Numbered from the stretch's first letter, positions 27,487 through 38,501 are shown. The stretch: 64,000 nucleotides of DNA from Actimicrobium sp. CCC2.4 (GCF_034347385.1 NZ_CP133777.1:3968001-4032000); one strand, 5' to 3'. Translations and numbers: made by a program. The notes: generated by a model from the letters alone, not told the origin.

Positions 27487-30400
27487 ATGCCCGCCACCGC
27501 GCTCTCGCTGCTTGACCTGATTTCGCCGTACCAATTACTCGGCACCACACTTGGCGACTGGCAGGTGGCGCTGGGTGCGATCTATGTCGATCACTATGAA
27601 GCGACCGGCTCGGCCGAGGGCAACACGATCCGTGGTGTCGCCAAATTCGCGGTATCGGCCCGTCCGGTACTCGACCTCCCGAACGCCCGTTTCACGCTCG
27701 ACGCCACCGCCGGCGGCGTCCATCCGCAAGATGATCCCACCCGGCGCGACCCGTGGATCGATATCCGCGATACGCAAATCGCCTTCGAATTTTTCGCCCC
27801 GCGCATCGGCTCGCCCCTCATCGCCGGTGCCACCGGCATCCCCGCCACCACCGCCAACGTGTTCGACGTGATCGATGCGATGCCGCTCGATGTGCCGGTG
27901 TCCGACTACCCCGGCGCGCAGTTCACGCTGAACATGCTGCTGACCACCGTGGTGCTGCGCCCGCCCATGCTCAAGGGCGCCAGGCTGCGCGCCGATGGCT
28001 TGCTCGAACCCGATCCGGCCCATCCGACGGTGTCGTTCTCGCTACCCAAACTGCGCATGCAACTGGCGCAGGATGCAGCGGGCAATCTGAACTTCGACAT
28101 CCTCAGCGTCGGTGCCACCGGCCTCGACGATGGCGGCGATATGGCCAGCGCCGAACTGATCACGATGGATCCGCCGTATGCGTTCATCGGTGATTCGCGC
28201 GTGGTCGGCTTCGGTTTTCGCAGCGCCGTACTCGACCTGTCCGATGGTTACACACCGCCCGACATCCTCGAACAGTTCGGCTACGACGACAGCTGGACCG
28301 GCCTGTATTTGCCCATCGTGCGCCTGTTCGTCGCGCCCCACGGCATGAATGATTTCGCGGTCTCGGCCGGCGCCAGCAACTTGCTGATCGGCCTCGGCAG
28401 CACGCCAGGCATCACCGGCGACTTCGCGCTATCGGTGATCAATCAGGGCAGCGCGCTCGGTGTCTCGGCGCGCTTCTACGGTCCCGGCAATCAGCCGTTC
28501 GGCATCACGCGATCCGGTACGACGGCGACCGCGATGCTACCGCGCAGTACCCGCATGGTGGTCGACGCCGCCGGTCGGCGGCCACCGTACACCTACACTG
28601 CAACGCTCGATGGCACGCCACTGTCGCCGGTGGCCGGACAACCGAATATTTTCGACGTCGACCTCGGCAGCGACAACGCCGGCGTGATCGCACTGAGCGT
28701 CACCGATGGCGGCACGCCGGCGACGCCGGCGACGCTGACCATCAACGCCGGCCCGCGTCCCGGCAATGCGCTGCCGGCACCGGCCACCGTGGCACAAGCC
28801 AACTTCACCACCGACACGATCACGCGCGACGCGCTTGCGGTCGGCGCGCCGTCGCTGCGCCTGCTGGCCCGCACCGACGCCACCATTTCGCTGACGCTGG
28901 ACCCGCCCGATCCACTGACCGCCTGGGAAGTACGCAAGCCGCCCGGCGGCGCAGTCATCGCCTCCAATGGTCCAAGCGTGACAATCCCGCTCGGCCCCAA
29001 CGAAACCGCCGCGATCAAGGCCACTACCGCCGCCGTCGGTGCCGGCCCGGAAACCGTCAGCGCGTATTTCCGCTTCGATCGTCCGACCAATAGTCATCTG
29101 GCCGAACACGATCCCTCCACCACCATCGACCATGTCGCCGGCTTGCCCGGCACGCTAGGCCCGCTGCCCAATCCGTACGCACTGAACCCCGACAATTCCA
29201 GCAGCGGCGCGGCAGTGACCGCCGCCCCCGAAAGCCCGTTCAGCGGCCAGCATGTGATCGACGCCTACAGCGCGCGCGTCAATGCGGTGCCGGCAGGCGC
29301 GACGATCGCCATCACCGGCTGGGCCAGCAATGAAAACGATCCGGCCGACCTCGACTACAACTTCCTGCTCTCGCGCCGTCGCGCCGAAGCCTTCGGCCAC
29401 ATCCTGCGCTCCATCAACCCGGCCAAGAACTTCACGTTCACGCTGCTGGGCAAAGGCCCGACCGGCACTGCCGACCTGAACACGCGCCGCACCAACTGGC
29501 GCGCCGACGCCGTGTTACCGGCAGCACCGCTGGCCGGTACCGTCACCACCGGCACCGTCACGCGCGGCTCGACCAGCACGCCGGTGCAACCGCCGCAGAC
29601 GCCCGACCCGGCTCCGACCGATCCGACGCCGCCAAGCTGGTTCCGCTCGCTCGGTGCCAAAGTACGCATCGTGCGCGATGAATTCGTCGCCGTCGAAATC
29701 GATGGCGAGTTCGATATCAACACCCCGTCCGAACAGTTCATCCAGCAAAACGGCGGTAGCGCCGGGGCCGAACCGACGCTGCGCGGCATGGGCAGCAACC
29801 CGGCCGATGGCATCGTCAAGGCCCGCATCGTGTTCCAGATCGATAACGCCACCGGCGACTGGACCGCTCTGGCCTATCTCGGTGCCGATCCGGCCGACAA
29901 GGATGGCTTGCTGATGACCGGCCAGTTGCCGGGACAAGCGCTGCAAGGCCCCAACTTCGGGCGCAACCTGCTCGGCATGACCGCGCTGTTCGCGCCGCTG
30001 CTCGACGCCACGTCGCCGGCCAATCCGGCTTCCGGCGACATGGTGCCGGCGGTGCTGGCGGTGGGCGGCGTGGCGCTCGCGACCGGGCTGGCGCAAGCTG
30101 GCTTTTTCAATGTCGAACGGGTGATTTTGTGGGGTGGCGAGATCACCGTGCGCAAGCGCAGCAACGGCACCGAAGTGGCGCTGCTGGCCGATGTCGAAAC
30201 GGCGCTGTCGGCCGACGTACAGATAGGCGGCATCAGCCTGCTGACGATCCCGCGCAAGGCACCGCTGGTGGTGCGCTACAAGGCCATCGGCATGCGCTTC
30301 GGGAACAGCCCGGGCGAGCGTAATTTCCAGTTCCGGCCGGTGTTCGATGCCTCGAAGGGTTACACCATCGACCTGTCCAGCCCCGGCGCGATCAGCGTGC

Positions 30401-33400
30401 CGGACCCGCTCGGGCAACTGATCCGCATCCTCGGCGCGCGCATCGCCCGCACCAATCCGCTGTCGTTCGAGATCGACCTCGGCCTGAACCTCGATCTCGG
30501 TGTCATCTCGTTCGACCGCGCTCGCGTACGCATCAAGTTCAGCGACCCGGTCGGCGTCGAACTGACCGCCTTCGGTGCCGGCGTCAACATCCCCGGCGTG
30601 CTGATCGGCAAGGGCAACTTCGAACTCGGCGCAGAAATCGGCGGCAGCCTCGATCTGCAACTGGTGCCGATCAATACCCGTGTGCGCGCCACACTCAAAA
30701 TCGCCAACCTGCCCGGTGCAACCGGCGTGTTTATTGCGATGGATCTCGAGCTGCCGGTCGCGATTCCGCTGGGCGGATCGGGTCTTGGTATTTATGGTTT
30801 CCTTGGCATGTTCGCGATGAATTACGGCCGCGACGAAGCCGGCCTGAGCGGCCCGACCATGGCGCTCGACTGGCTCAAAAACCGCGCCGAGGGTGACCCG
30901 ACCAAGCCCTCCGCCTGGACCCCGCAAATCGACCGCTGGGCCTTCGGCGTCGGCGCCACCGTCGGCACGATGGGCAGCAGCGTGCTATTCAACCTGAAAG
31001 GTGTGCTGCTGCTCGAACTGCCCGGCCCGCGCATCCTGCTGATGATGAAAGCGCGCCTGTTGCAACCGATGCCGGCGCTCAAGAACAAGAATGCCGAAGG
31101 CAACCTATTGGCCGTCATCGACCTCGACGCGGGGCGCGGCACGCTGACCATCGGTATCGTCGCCGATTACACGGTCGACCCGCTGATCAAGATCCGCATC
31201 CCGGTCGAAGCCTTCTTCAACCTCAAGAAAGGCGGCGACTGGCACCTCTATCTGGGCCAGCGCAGCGACCCGATCCAGGCCATGATCTTCGGCGTCATCG
31301 ATGCCTCGGGCTACCTGATGATTTCCGGTGACGGCTTGCCGGCCTACCCCGAAGCGAGCCTGCCGCAGGTCTTTGGCTTTGCCATCGGCACCGGTCTGCG
31401 CGCCGCCTTCGTGTGGGGCAACGTGTCGGTGCGACTGTACTTGCGCATCAGTGCCGGCTTCGATGCAGTGATCGGTTTCGAGCCATTCCGTCTTGCCGGC
31501 AAACTGTTCATCCGCGGCGAACTGGTGCTGTTCATCATCAGCATCAGCGCCTATGCCGAACTGATCGTCGATGTCGGCGAAGAGCTGTTGCCGGACGGCC
31601 GGCGCAAACGCATCTCCAGCATCGATGGCGAAATCTGCGGCGAGATCGACCTGTTCTTCTTCAGCATCGAAGGCTGTGTCAGCTTCCACCTCGGTGCCAG
31701 CAGCGTGCCGCAATTGCCGGCGCCGCCGCTGGTACGCGACCTGAAACTGATCTCGCGCTCGCCGGCTCTGGTGCTGGGCACCGGCACCGGTCGCCCCATC
31801 GACGGTGCGATCGGCACCGCGCCGCAAACTGCCGGTCCGGACGTGCCAGTGGTGCCTATCGATGCGATTCCGGTGCTGATGCTGTCGGTGCCACCGATCG
31901 ATGACACGCTGACTTTCTTCGGCAAGACCCCGCTCAATGATCCCGGTGCGAAAGAAGGCGGCTGGCAACAACAAGGCAAGAACTGGGTGCGCTACGACCT
32001 GACCGCCGTCGAACTGACCGGTGCGATCGGTGCCGGCGACACGCCGTCGGTCTGGTGGACGCTGAAAGACCCGACGGCCGACAACATCGAAGTGCAGCTG
32101 GCCTTGCTGTCGTGGATACCGACGGCCACGCCCAAAGCATTCACCCGCAGCACCTTCCAGGAACAGACCATCGAGGAACGCTGGGGCACCGTCTGCGACC
32201 AGGCCGCGCCACCGACTTCGGTGCTGTGGACTTTCCGCTTCGAGCCACTTGGTCCGTCAGCCGACGGCTGGCTGCTCGATGGCGAAGCCTGGCCCGATCC
32301 GGCCGACACGGTGCGTTCACAAGTACCGTCGACCACCTTGCGCGTCACCGAAGCCTGGCGCTGCGGCGTCGACGTCATCGACCGCAAGCGCGGCATCTAT
32401 CCGGCCTTCGTCGATGGCGTCGCCGCACCCTGCCCGCGCGACAGCCAGGCCGATGGTCCCCCGGGGATCGCCGGGCGCGGTGCGATTGCCGCGACGCCAG
32501 TCGTCGCTGCACCAGTGCGCATCGATGCCGTCGCCGCCCGCCGCGCCGCCCGTCTCGACCAGCGCGAACTGGTGCGCGAACAGGTCGACATGGTCGCCGG
32601 TCGCAAACTCCTCGAAGTAATTCCCGACAGCCCGACCAGTTGGTCGACGGCGACCGCAAGGCTGCAATCCGGCCTCGCGGTCAGCCGCGCCGAATGGCTC
32701 AGTGCGACGCTCTCCGGGTCCGGAATGAACACCCCCGCCGCCACTACCGAACCGGCACGTTGCCAGTCCAAGGCGCTGGCCAGCCCGATGCTCGACGATG
32801 GCCGCGTGATCGCGCTCGGCGATCCGGCCGATGGCAAGACCGTCGAGCAAGCGTGGAAAGTACTCGGCTTCCAGCCGCCCGACCTGTTCAATTCGGTCGT
32901 GCTGCACAGCGGCGAGATCGTCGCCGGTCGCCTGCTGCTATTCGTCCTCAACACCATCGTCAGCAAAAAAACGCTGCTGGTGCGCCAGCGCGACAGCAAA
33001 GGCAATCTGCTCGACGAACAAGCCATCACGGTCGCCGACATCGTACCGGCCAAACCGATACCGGCCGAATGGCTCAGTCTGTCCGGACCCTGGCATGACG
33101 ATGTCCAGCTGGCGGCCGGATTCCTGGCCCGGCTGGGCGGGATCCCGAGCGTCGCCAGCACCACGATCAAGGCCTACGTACCGGTGCTGGTCGAACTGAA
33201 AGGGCAAGCTAAAGTGGCGACCATCGAGATCGGCCAGAGCCGCAACGAGCCGATCAATACCGACCAGCAACGTTTCCTGTTCCGGCCGTTTTATGTCTCG
33301 GCGATCGAACTGATGAGCGGCGCCGAAGTCCGCCGGCACGACTGGGATACCAAAACCGTCAAGCGTAATCGCGGTGCGCTCGACGCCGTCTTTGCCGAAG

Positions 33401-34611
33401 ACAGTGCCGGCCATGCACTGCTGAAACCCGATACCGCGTATCAAGTCAAGGCCACCTGGCAGGTACGGCAATCGACGCAGGATGCCCGCCCGAACGCCAC
33501 CGAAACCGCCGCCATCGCGCCCACCCCCGACAGCCGCACCTTCCATTTCCGTACCGATGCGTTGCCGCCGCAAGCGCTCGATCCATGGGTGCTGATCACC
33601 TTCCCCGAGGACGGCGAAAGTCATGTCTTCGGCAAAGAGCGGCTGTCATTCGTCTTCGCGACCAACGATGTCAGCGAACTCTACAAGGCGTATGGCAAGA
33701 AGCTGCAGGTACGCATCAAGGCCGCGTCGTTCCGCCGACCGGTGTCGACGCCGGCGGTGCCGCATCCGTATCCGATCACCGAGGCCACGCTGGTCAAACT
33801 GCCCGGCAGCATCCTGTCGCCGTGGGAAGACAGCCTGCGCGACCTGCTCAAGGACAAACCCTGCGTGCCGGTCAACGGCAGCGTTACGCGCCACAGCAGG
33901 ATCGACATCCCGATCCCGCTGGACCCGACCACCGATTACATCGTCGACATCGAATACGTCGACCTCGGTGCGCCCGACGACACCATCGGCAAGCTGGTCT
34001 ACCGGCGCGGGTTCTCGACCTCGGCTTTCGGCACCCTCGGCGAATTCGCCAATACCTTCCTCGGCACGCGGCCCGAACACCGCTACGCCCAACCGGGCAA
34101 GCTGGCCACGCTGGCGGCGACCTTCGCCGGCCATGATCCGCAAGGTAGCCAGCTCGACGAAGCGATGCTGGCGGCCGGTCTGGAACCGATGGGCACGCCA
34201 AGTGCGCCGCGCCTGATCGCGCTATGGGAACAAGCCACGCCGGCCGCAATCCCGCAACCGGTGGCAGTGATCATCGACGCGCCGGAACCACTCTGGCGCA
34301 GCCGCCTGATCCCGACCAAGGTCGTCGATCCGGTGCCGGATGCACCGCAGCGCTACGAAATGAAACCAGCGGTCTGGCTGCAACTGCAGCAACTGGCCGG
34401 CTCGCCCGACGTGGTCGCGAAGATCATTCCGGCACCGGGCGGCCAGCGCGCCATCGTGATCCTGAAACCCGGCAGTCGCGGCAAGGGCCTCGCGCTGGGC
34501 CTCAAGCGGACCCAGTTTCCCGAGCCCTATCTGAACGATCCGTCGGTACCGGCCGCCCCGGTCAAGATCACTTATGTCTCGCTACTGAGCGCCCCCTGGG
34601 AGGAAGCATGA
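27487..34611 (+). CDS. Giant 2374-aa protein with internal OmpA-like segment, unknown function
   Basis: I do not recognise the full-length family. No N-terminal signal peptide is evident. Visible parts: a beta-rich N-terminal region (1-~320); two Ig-like stretches (~330-530); an OmpA-like segment (~575-680) with ITGWASNENDP and an LSRRRAEAFGHIL helix; a Pro/Thr linker (~698-718); a long beta-rich region with alternating hydrophobic residues (~718-1430); and a C-terminal half with further beta-sandwich-like segments. An AGGGGA ribosome-binding site supports the start. The stop overlaps the next start (ATGA). The gene has the GC-rich composition of the chromosome. It may be a large surface, spike or scaffold protein; that is inference. 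Confidence 0.75.
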   Translation: MPATALSLLDLISPYQLLGTTLGDWQVALGAIYVDHYEATGSAEGNTIRGVAKFAVSARPVLDLPNARFTLDATAGGVHPQDDPTRRDPWIDIRDTQIAFEFFAPRIGSPLIAGATGIPATTANVFDVIDAMPLDVPVSDYPGAQFTLNMLLTTVVLRPPMLKGARLRADGLLEPDPAHPTVSFSLPKLRMQLAQDAAGNLNFDILSVGATGLDDGGDMASAELITMDPPYAFIGDSRVVGFGFRSAVLDLSDGYTPPDILEQFGYDDSWTGLYLPIVRLFVAPHGMNDFAVSAGASNLLIGLGSTPGITGDFALSVINQGSALGVSARFYGPGNQPFGITRSGTTATAMLPRSTRMVVDAAGRRPPYTYTATLDGTPLSPVAGQPNIFDVDLGSDNAGVIALSVTDGGTPATPATLTINAGPRPGNALPAPATVAQANFTTDTITRDALAVGAPSLRLLARTDATISLTLDPPDPLTAWEVRKPPGGAVIASNGPSVTIPLGPNETAAIKATTAAVGAGPETVSAYFRFDRPTNSHLAEHDPSTTIDHVAGLPGTLGPLPNPYALNPDNSSSGAAVTAAPESPFSGQHVIDAYSARVNAVPAGATIAITGWASNENDPADLDYNFLLSRRRAEAFGHILRSINPAKNFTFTLLGKGPTGTADLNTRRTNWRADAVLPAAPLAGTVTTGTVTRGSTSTPVQPPQTPDPAPTDPTPPSWFRSLGAKVRIVRDEFVAVEIDGEFDINTPSEQFIQQNGGSAGAEPTLRGMGSNPADGIVKARIVFQIDNATGDWTALAYLGADPADKDGLLMTGQLPGQALQGPNFGRNLLGMTALFAPLLDATSPANPASGDMVPAVLAVGGVALATGLAQAGFFNVERVILWGGEITVRKRSNGTEVALLADVETALSADVQIGGISLLTIPRKAPLVVRYKAIGMRFGNSPGERNFQFRPVFDASKGYTIDLSSPGAISVPDPLGQLIRILGARIARTNPLSFEIDLGLNLDLGVISFDRARVRIKFSDPVGVELTAFGAGVNIPGVLIGKGNFELGAEIGGSLDLQLVPINTRVRATLKIANLPGATGVFIAMDLELPVAIPLGGSGLGIYGFLGMFAMNYGRDEAGLSGPTMALDWLKNRAEGDPTKPSAWTPQIDRWAFGVGATVGTMGSSVLFNLKGVLLLELPGPRILLMMKARLLQPMPALKNKNAEGNLLAVIDLDAGRGTLTIGIVADYTVDPLIKIRIPVEAFFNLKKGGDWHLYLGQRSDPIQAMIFGVIDASGYLMISGDGLPAYPEASLPQVFGFAIGTGLRAAFVWGNVSVRLYLRISAGFDAVIGFEPFRLAGKLFIRGELVLFIISISAYAELIVDVGEELLPDGRRKRISSIDGEICGEIDLFFFSIEGCVSFHLGASSVPQLPAPPLVRDLKLISRSPALVLGTGTGRPIDGAIGTAPQTAGPDVPVVPIDAIPVLMLSVPPIDDTLTFFGKTPLNDPGAKEGGWQQQGKNWVRYDLTAVELTGAIGAGDTPSVWWTLKDPTADNIEVQLALLSWIPTATPKAFTRSTFQEQTIEERWGTVCDQAAPPTSVLWTFRFEPLGPSADGWLLDGEAWPDPADTVRSQVPSTTLRVTEAWRCGVDVIDRKRGIYPAFVDGVAAPCPRDSQADGPPGIAGRGAIAATPVVAAPVRIDAVAARRAARLDQRELVREQVDMVAGRKLLEVIPDSPTSWSTATARLQSGLAVSRAEWLSATLSGSGMNTPAATTEPARCQSKALASPMLDDGRVIALGDPADGKTVEQAWKVLGFQPPDLFNSVVLHSGEIVAGRLLLFVLNTIVSKKTLLVRQRDSKGNLLDEQAITVADIVPAKPIPAEWLSLSGPWHDDVQLAAGFLARLGGIPSVASTTIKAYVPVLVELKGQAKVATIEIGQSRNEPINTDQQRFLFRPFYVSAIELMSGAEVRRHDWDTKTVKRNRGALDAVFAEDSAGHALLKPDTAYQVKATWQVRQSTQDARPNATETAAIAPTPDSRTFHFRTDALPPQALDPWVLITFPEDGESHVFGKERLSFVFATNDVSELYKAYGKKLQVRIKAASFRRPVSTPAVPHPYPITEATLVKLPGSILSPWEDSLRDLLKDKPCVPVNGSVTRHSRIDIPIPLDPTTDYIVDIEYVDLGAPDDTIGKLVYRRGFSTSAFGTLGEFANTFLGTRPEHRYAQPGKLATLAATFAGHDPQGSQLDEAMLAAGLEPMGTPSAPRLIALWEQATPAAIPQPVAVIIDAPEPLWRSRLIPTKVVDPVPDAPQRYEMKPAVWLQLQQLAGSPDVVAKIIPAPGGQRAIVILKPGSRGKGLALGLKRTQFPEPYLNDPSVPAAPVKITYVSLLSAPWEEA

Positions 34612-37600
34612 CCCGCCTCGTTGATCCATTCCGGTTCCATGCCCGTGCCGCCATCACCGACTGGATGCGCATCAGCCGCAGTCGCGACGAGTCCGATCCA
34701 TCCTGGCTGACAGACTGGCAGCGGCGCAAGCTGGAGACCACCGCCGTCGCGCAATTGCGCTGGTCGATCAATCCGCAGTTGTCGCCCTTGCTGCCGGATG
34801 CCGATATCGGCATGCCCAGTGCTGCCTTCCAGGTCTGGGCCCGGCAACCGTCGTTCAAGCAAGCCAAAGACCTGCCGTTTTTTACTTATCTGAACCAGGA
34901 CGGCGCCACCATTGCCTGGTGGTTCGGTAGCCAGTTGGTGTATGTCGCCGTCACGCTCACGGTCAGCGGCCCGGCCAACATCATCGCGCTCAATGGCCCG
35001 GCCGGAGTCGATACGATCGAGAACCTGAAGACCATCGGTGCCGGCAACCAGACCGTGGTGCTGGGCGGCACGTCGATCACCGGTCTGGCGATTAGCACCA
35101 ATGGTGGTGCCGGCGGCGTCAGCATCAGCAAGATCACCGGTGTCAGCGCGACTGATTACGCCAATGCCGATGACTGGCGACTGCTCGAGATCGTCGGCTT
35201 GCCGGTCGATCAGACCGCATGGGCCGATGTTGAACGCCACGCCGACAAGCAAGGCATGGCGACTGCGCCGGGCTCGCCGGTCGATGCCGCACGCGACCGC
35301 TTGCGCCGCGGTGCGCCGGCCTTCGGCTGGGATGACAAAGTCGGTATCAATCCGGCACCGCGCTGGGAACTGCCCGACTTCGACGGCCTGATCAAGGAGC
35401 TGCACAAGGACTTGCTGCCGCGCCTGCATCCGGTCATGAAACTGGCCCCGGTGCTGCAACCGCGCCAGCGCAACACCGTCGCCATTCCGGGTCCGAGCGG
35501 TTCCGGCGGTACCTTGTCGGATCCGTCACAGGCCACGCTGCCGCCGCTCGGCCTGACGCTCGTGGCGGCCGGATCCGATCCGCTGATGGCGCTGGCGCTC
35601 GGCTTCGGCACCGCCTACGAGGCATCGCAATTGATCAGCCAGATCGGTCCCATCGACACCCCGACCATCGCAGTTATGGCCAGCACCACCGGCAACCGGC
35701 TGCCCGACTTCATGATCACGGCGATCTGGGACAAGGGAATGGATGGCCAATCCCCGGCACTGGAAATGGCGGCACTGGCCATAGGCGCGAGCTTGCCCGT
35801 GCAGCCACCAGTACCGGCCAGCCTGCTCGCGCAAGTCCAGTCGCGCAACCGGCCCGCCGCGCCCGACCTGCCCTGGACCAGCGCGGCACGGGTGTCCTGG
35901 AATCGCCTGCCGCGCTTGAAGATGCTCACCACCAGCGGCTTTGCGATGGCGCGCGCCCAACCGGCGCAACCAGCCACGACGGCCAGTGCGATCATGCGCG
36001 TGCGTCCCAGCGGCGGCTATGCACCGATCACGCTGACGCGCAATGCGAAAGACAAGGAACAGAGCCGCCACTCGGGGGTTGACGATAGCCTGTCGCTGCC
36101 GCTAACGACGGCTGGACTGGCCGAACGCTACGGCATTGCGCTGCAGGATATCTGGGGCCAGTGGTCGCATTGGGGCATCGTCGACTACACCGATGGTCAG
36201 CCGGCACCGGACCGTCCGCGCATCCTCAAGTGCGCGCTCGATGCCGCCGTTCCCGCCAGCGGCCGCGTCTGTCCGGGCACGCTGACGATCGAACTAGCCT
36301 GGGATTGGCAAGTGCGGCGCCCGCAGCAAATCGAGTTGCGCTGCCGCCTGTTCGCCGCACCGCAACGGTCCTACACGCCGCCGCCCGACCTGACAGTGCC
36401 GGCCGGCATCCAGAGCGCGCTGGCACTGGCGCCGGGCGCGCCGCTGCTGATCACGTTCGCCGGCGACAGCGCGACCGGCTTGCCCGCCAGTGTCAGCGTC
36501 GATTACTTCGACCTTGACGGCCAGCCGGTCACGCCGGGGCCGGTCGGTGCCGACGATGTGCGGCGCTACAAGATCACGATCAGCAGCCTGAACCTCGACT
36601 ACGGCAGCGTCGGTCATGTCGGCGTTGCGCTTTGGGCGCGGGTACAGGAACGCGCGGCACCGCTGCGCACCAGTGCGTGGCTGGCACCGCTGATCTCAGG
36701 TTCCGGCGTCGAGCCGGGGCCGAATATCGCCTATGCCTCCGACCCGATCCCGCCGGTGCCGGCACCGCCCGAACTGGTCCAGCGCGCCAGCCTGGCGGAT
36801 GCCCGTGGCGAACATCATGCGCGGGTATCGTGGGCACCGAGCAGCGGCGCGGTCGGGTACTTTGTCTATCACTCGACCGAAAGTGCGATTCTGGGTGCGG
36901 TCAATGGCGCCACCGCGCCGGCACCCGACCCGACCCGTACCTACACCGAACGGCTGGCGGTGCTGCGCAACCTGCTGGCCGCCGACACCCACCGCCACGT
37001 CTTCACCCGGCTCAATGCCGAAGCACTCAAAGCCACCACCACCGACCTGATCCTGCCGCGCGGCAGCAAGGAAATTCATCTGTACACGATGGTCGCGGTC
37101 AACGCCGGCAACATCGAATCAGCCTGGCCGACGACCGACGAAGCCGACGAGCGCATCCTCGCCATTGCCGCCGCCGGTATCGTCAGTCCAGCCGCGCCGC
37201 TGCTTGAAATCCGCCGCATCGAACGCGCCGTCGGCGTACCGAAATTTACGGTCCACGTCGACCTGACCAGCCAGCCCGGAGCCACCGTCAGCCGCTATGA
37301 GCTGTACCGGACCCGCGTCGAAGCGGCGGCGATGATGCTCGACACGATGGGCCCGCCGGTGGCGGTGATCGCTGCCAGCGCAGGCGCATGGACCGTCACG
37401 CCAGTGCCATTGCGCCCGACCGCGCTGGCCAGTGCCAGCGGCACCGACAGTCCGGACGGCTCCTGGAAAAAACTCTGGTACCGCGCCGTCGCCTGGGCCC
37501 ACAAGGATGACGACCGGGCACTGTTGCCGGGGCGCTCGCCGCCATCGAATGCGATGTCGCTGGTGATCCCGCCCGATGGCCCGCCCGACCTGTCGGCCAT

Positions 37601-38501
37601 CACGGCCGAATGGGCCGGCGGACCGCTGGGCGACGTGCTGCTACATTTCACCAGCAGAGCGCCGATCGCCGTTACCGCGCTGGGGCCGCACAAGCTGGTC
37701 GTCGATGCTGCCGTGCTCGATGGTCCGTCACAGACAACACAGCCCTCCTTGTTACTGGCCGCCGCCACGCTCGACACCGTTGCCACCGCCGCACCCGTCG
37801 TCACCGGCATGTGGCGAACCAGCGCGGTGCCTGCGGTACCGGCCAGTTACGCGGTGCTGCTCAAACGCGGCTCGGTCGATGACCGCGTCGGCTGCCTGGT
37901 CCGGCTGGCCGATCCGCTCGGTCGCATTACCGAGCGCAGCATCACGATCCCTGCCGGCCCAGTCGATCCGCTGCCGGACGTGCTGGACCTGAACCTGACA
38001 CATGTCGGTGGCATCAGCAACATCAGCTGGCATTCCGGTGCACCGGCCGGCTTGCGTGCCGGCGGCCGCTACCGGGTACGCGTCACGCTGGTGCTATCGA
38101 CCAAAATCATCGGCCCGCCGAAACCCGTGCCATTGCCGTTGCCCCGACCAACAGTGATCAGCGGCGGCAGTGCACGCGGATCGGTGGCCGCCATCCTGCG
38201 CAAACCGGTACCTGACGACACCAGGGTGATCAGTGGCATAGGGGCATTGGCCGGCATCGGCAGCATCGGTGGCATCGGCGGCATCGGTCCAAAAACCCTG
38301 CAGATCGAACTGGCGCTGGGCGACATCGCGCCAGCCGGCACCGCGCCGGCACCGACCCCCGCGCATCCCTGGAAACTCGAACGCCAGAACGGTGTGCATG
38401 GCAGCACCAGCTATGCGCTGGTCGTCGATGGCAAGGTCACCAGCGTGACGGTACGCATCACCGCACCCGATGGTCGTTTTTCCGAAGAGGTCGCGACATG
38501 A
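34608..38501 (+). CDS. Large 1297-aa protein with fibronectin-III-like segments, unknown function
   Basis: The start at 34608 overlaps the upstream stop and has GGAGGAAG just before it; a longer frame from 34224 lies inside the previous gene and is rejected. The N-terminus (MTRLVDPFRFHARAAITDW) has no signal peptide. Around residues 715-860 a fibronectin-III-like pattern is seen (HARVSWAPSSGAVGYFVY), with a similar segment near 870-1000. A low-complexity Gly-Ile run (GIGSIGGIGGIG) lies near residue 1215. No catalytic motif was found. The stop overlaps the third gene (ATGA), so the three proteins are probably made in fixed proportion and act together. Confidence 0.75.
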   Translation: MTRLVDPFRFHARAAITDWMRISRSRDESDPSWLTDWQRRKLETTAVAQLRWSINPQLSPLLPDADIGMPSAAFQVWARQPSFKQAKDLPFFTYLNQDGATIAWWFGSQLVYVAVTLTVSGPANIIALNGPAGVDTIENLKTIGAGNQTVVLGGTSITGLAISTNGGAGGVSISKITGVSATDYANADDWRLLEIVGLPVDQTAWADVERHADKQGMATAPGSPVDAARDRLRRGAPAFGWDDKVGINPAPRWELPDFDGLIKELHKDLLPRLHPVMKLAPVLQPRQRNTVAIPGPSGSGGTLSDPSQATLPPLGLTLVAAGSDPLMALALGFGTAYEASQLISQIGPIDTPTIAVMASTTGNRLPDFMITAIWDKGMDGQSPALEMAALAIGASLPVQPPVPASLLAQVQSRNRPAAPDLPWTSAARVSWNRLPRLKMLTTSGFAMARAQPAQPATTASAIMRVRPSGGYAPITLTRNAKDKEQSRHSGVDDSLSLPLTTAGLAERYGIALQDIWGQWSHWGIVDYTDGQPAPDRPRILKCALDAAVPASGRVCPGTLTIELAWDWQVRRPQQIELRCRLFAAPQRSYTPPPDLTVPAGIQSALALAPGAPLLITFAGDSATGLPASVSVDYFDLDGQPVTPGPVGADDVRRYKITISSLNLDYGSVGHVGVALWARVQERAAPLRTSAWLAPLISGSGVEPGPNIAYASDPIPPVPAPPELVQRASLADARGEHHARVSWAPSSGAVGYFVYHSTESAILGAVNGATAPAPDPTRTYTERLAVLRNLLAADTHRHVFTRLNAEALKATTTDLILPRGSKEIHLYTMVAVNAGNIESAWPTTDEADERILAIAAAGIVSPAAPLLEIRRIERAVGVPKFTVHVDLTSQPGATVSRYELYRTRVEAAAMMLDTMGPPVAVIAASAGAWTVTPVPLRPTALASASGTDSPDGSWKKLWYRAVAWAHKDDDRALLPGRSPPSNAMSLVIPPDGPPDLSAITAEWAGGPLGDVLLHFTSRAPIAVTALGPHKLVVDAAVLDGPSQTTQPSLLLAAATLDTVATAAPVVTGMWRTSAVPAVPASYAVLLKRGSVDDRVGCLVRLADPLGRITERSITIPAGPVDPLPDVLDLNLTHVGGISNISWHSGAPAGLRAGGRYRVRVTLVLSTKIIGPPKPVPLPLPRPTVISGGSARGSVAAILRKPVPDDTRVISGIGALAGIGSIGGIGGIGPKTLQIELALGDIAPAGTAPAPTPAHPWKLERQNGVHGSTSYALVVDGKVTSVTVRITAPDGRFSEEVAT

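Noticed and set aside
29515-30927. 470-aa ORF antisense inside the 2374-aa gene
   Set aside because: The sense frame has a good ribosome-binding site and continuous domain-like sequence; the antisense frame is Arg/His/Gln-rich shadow.
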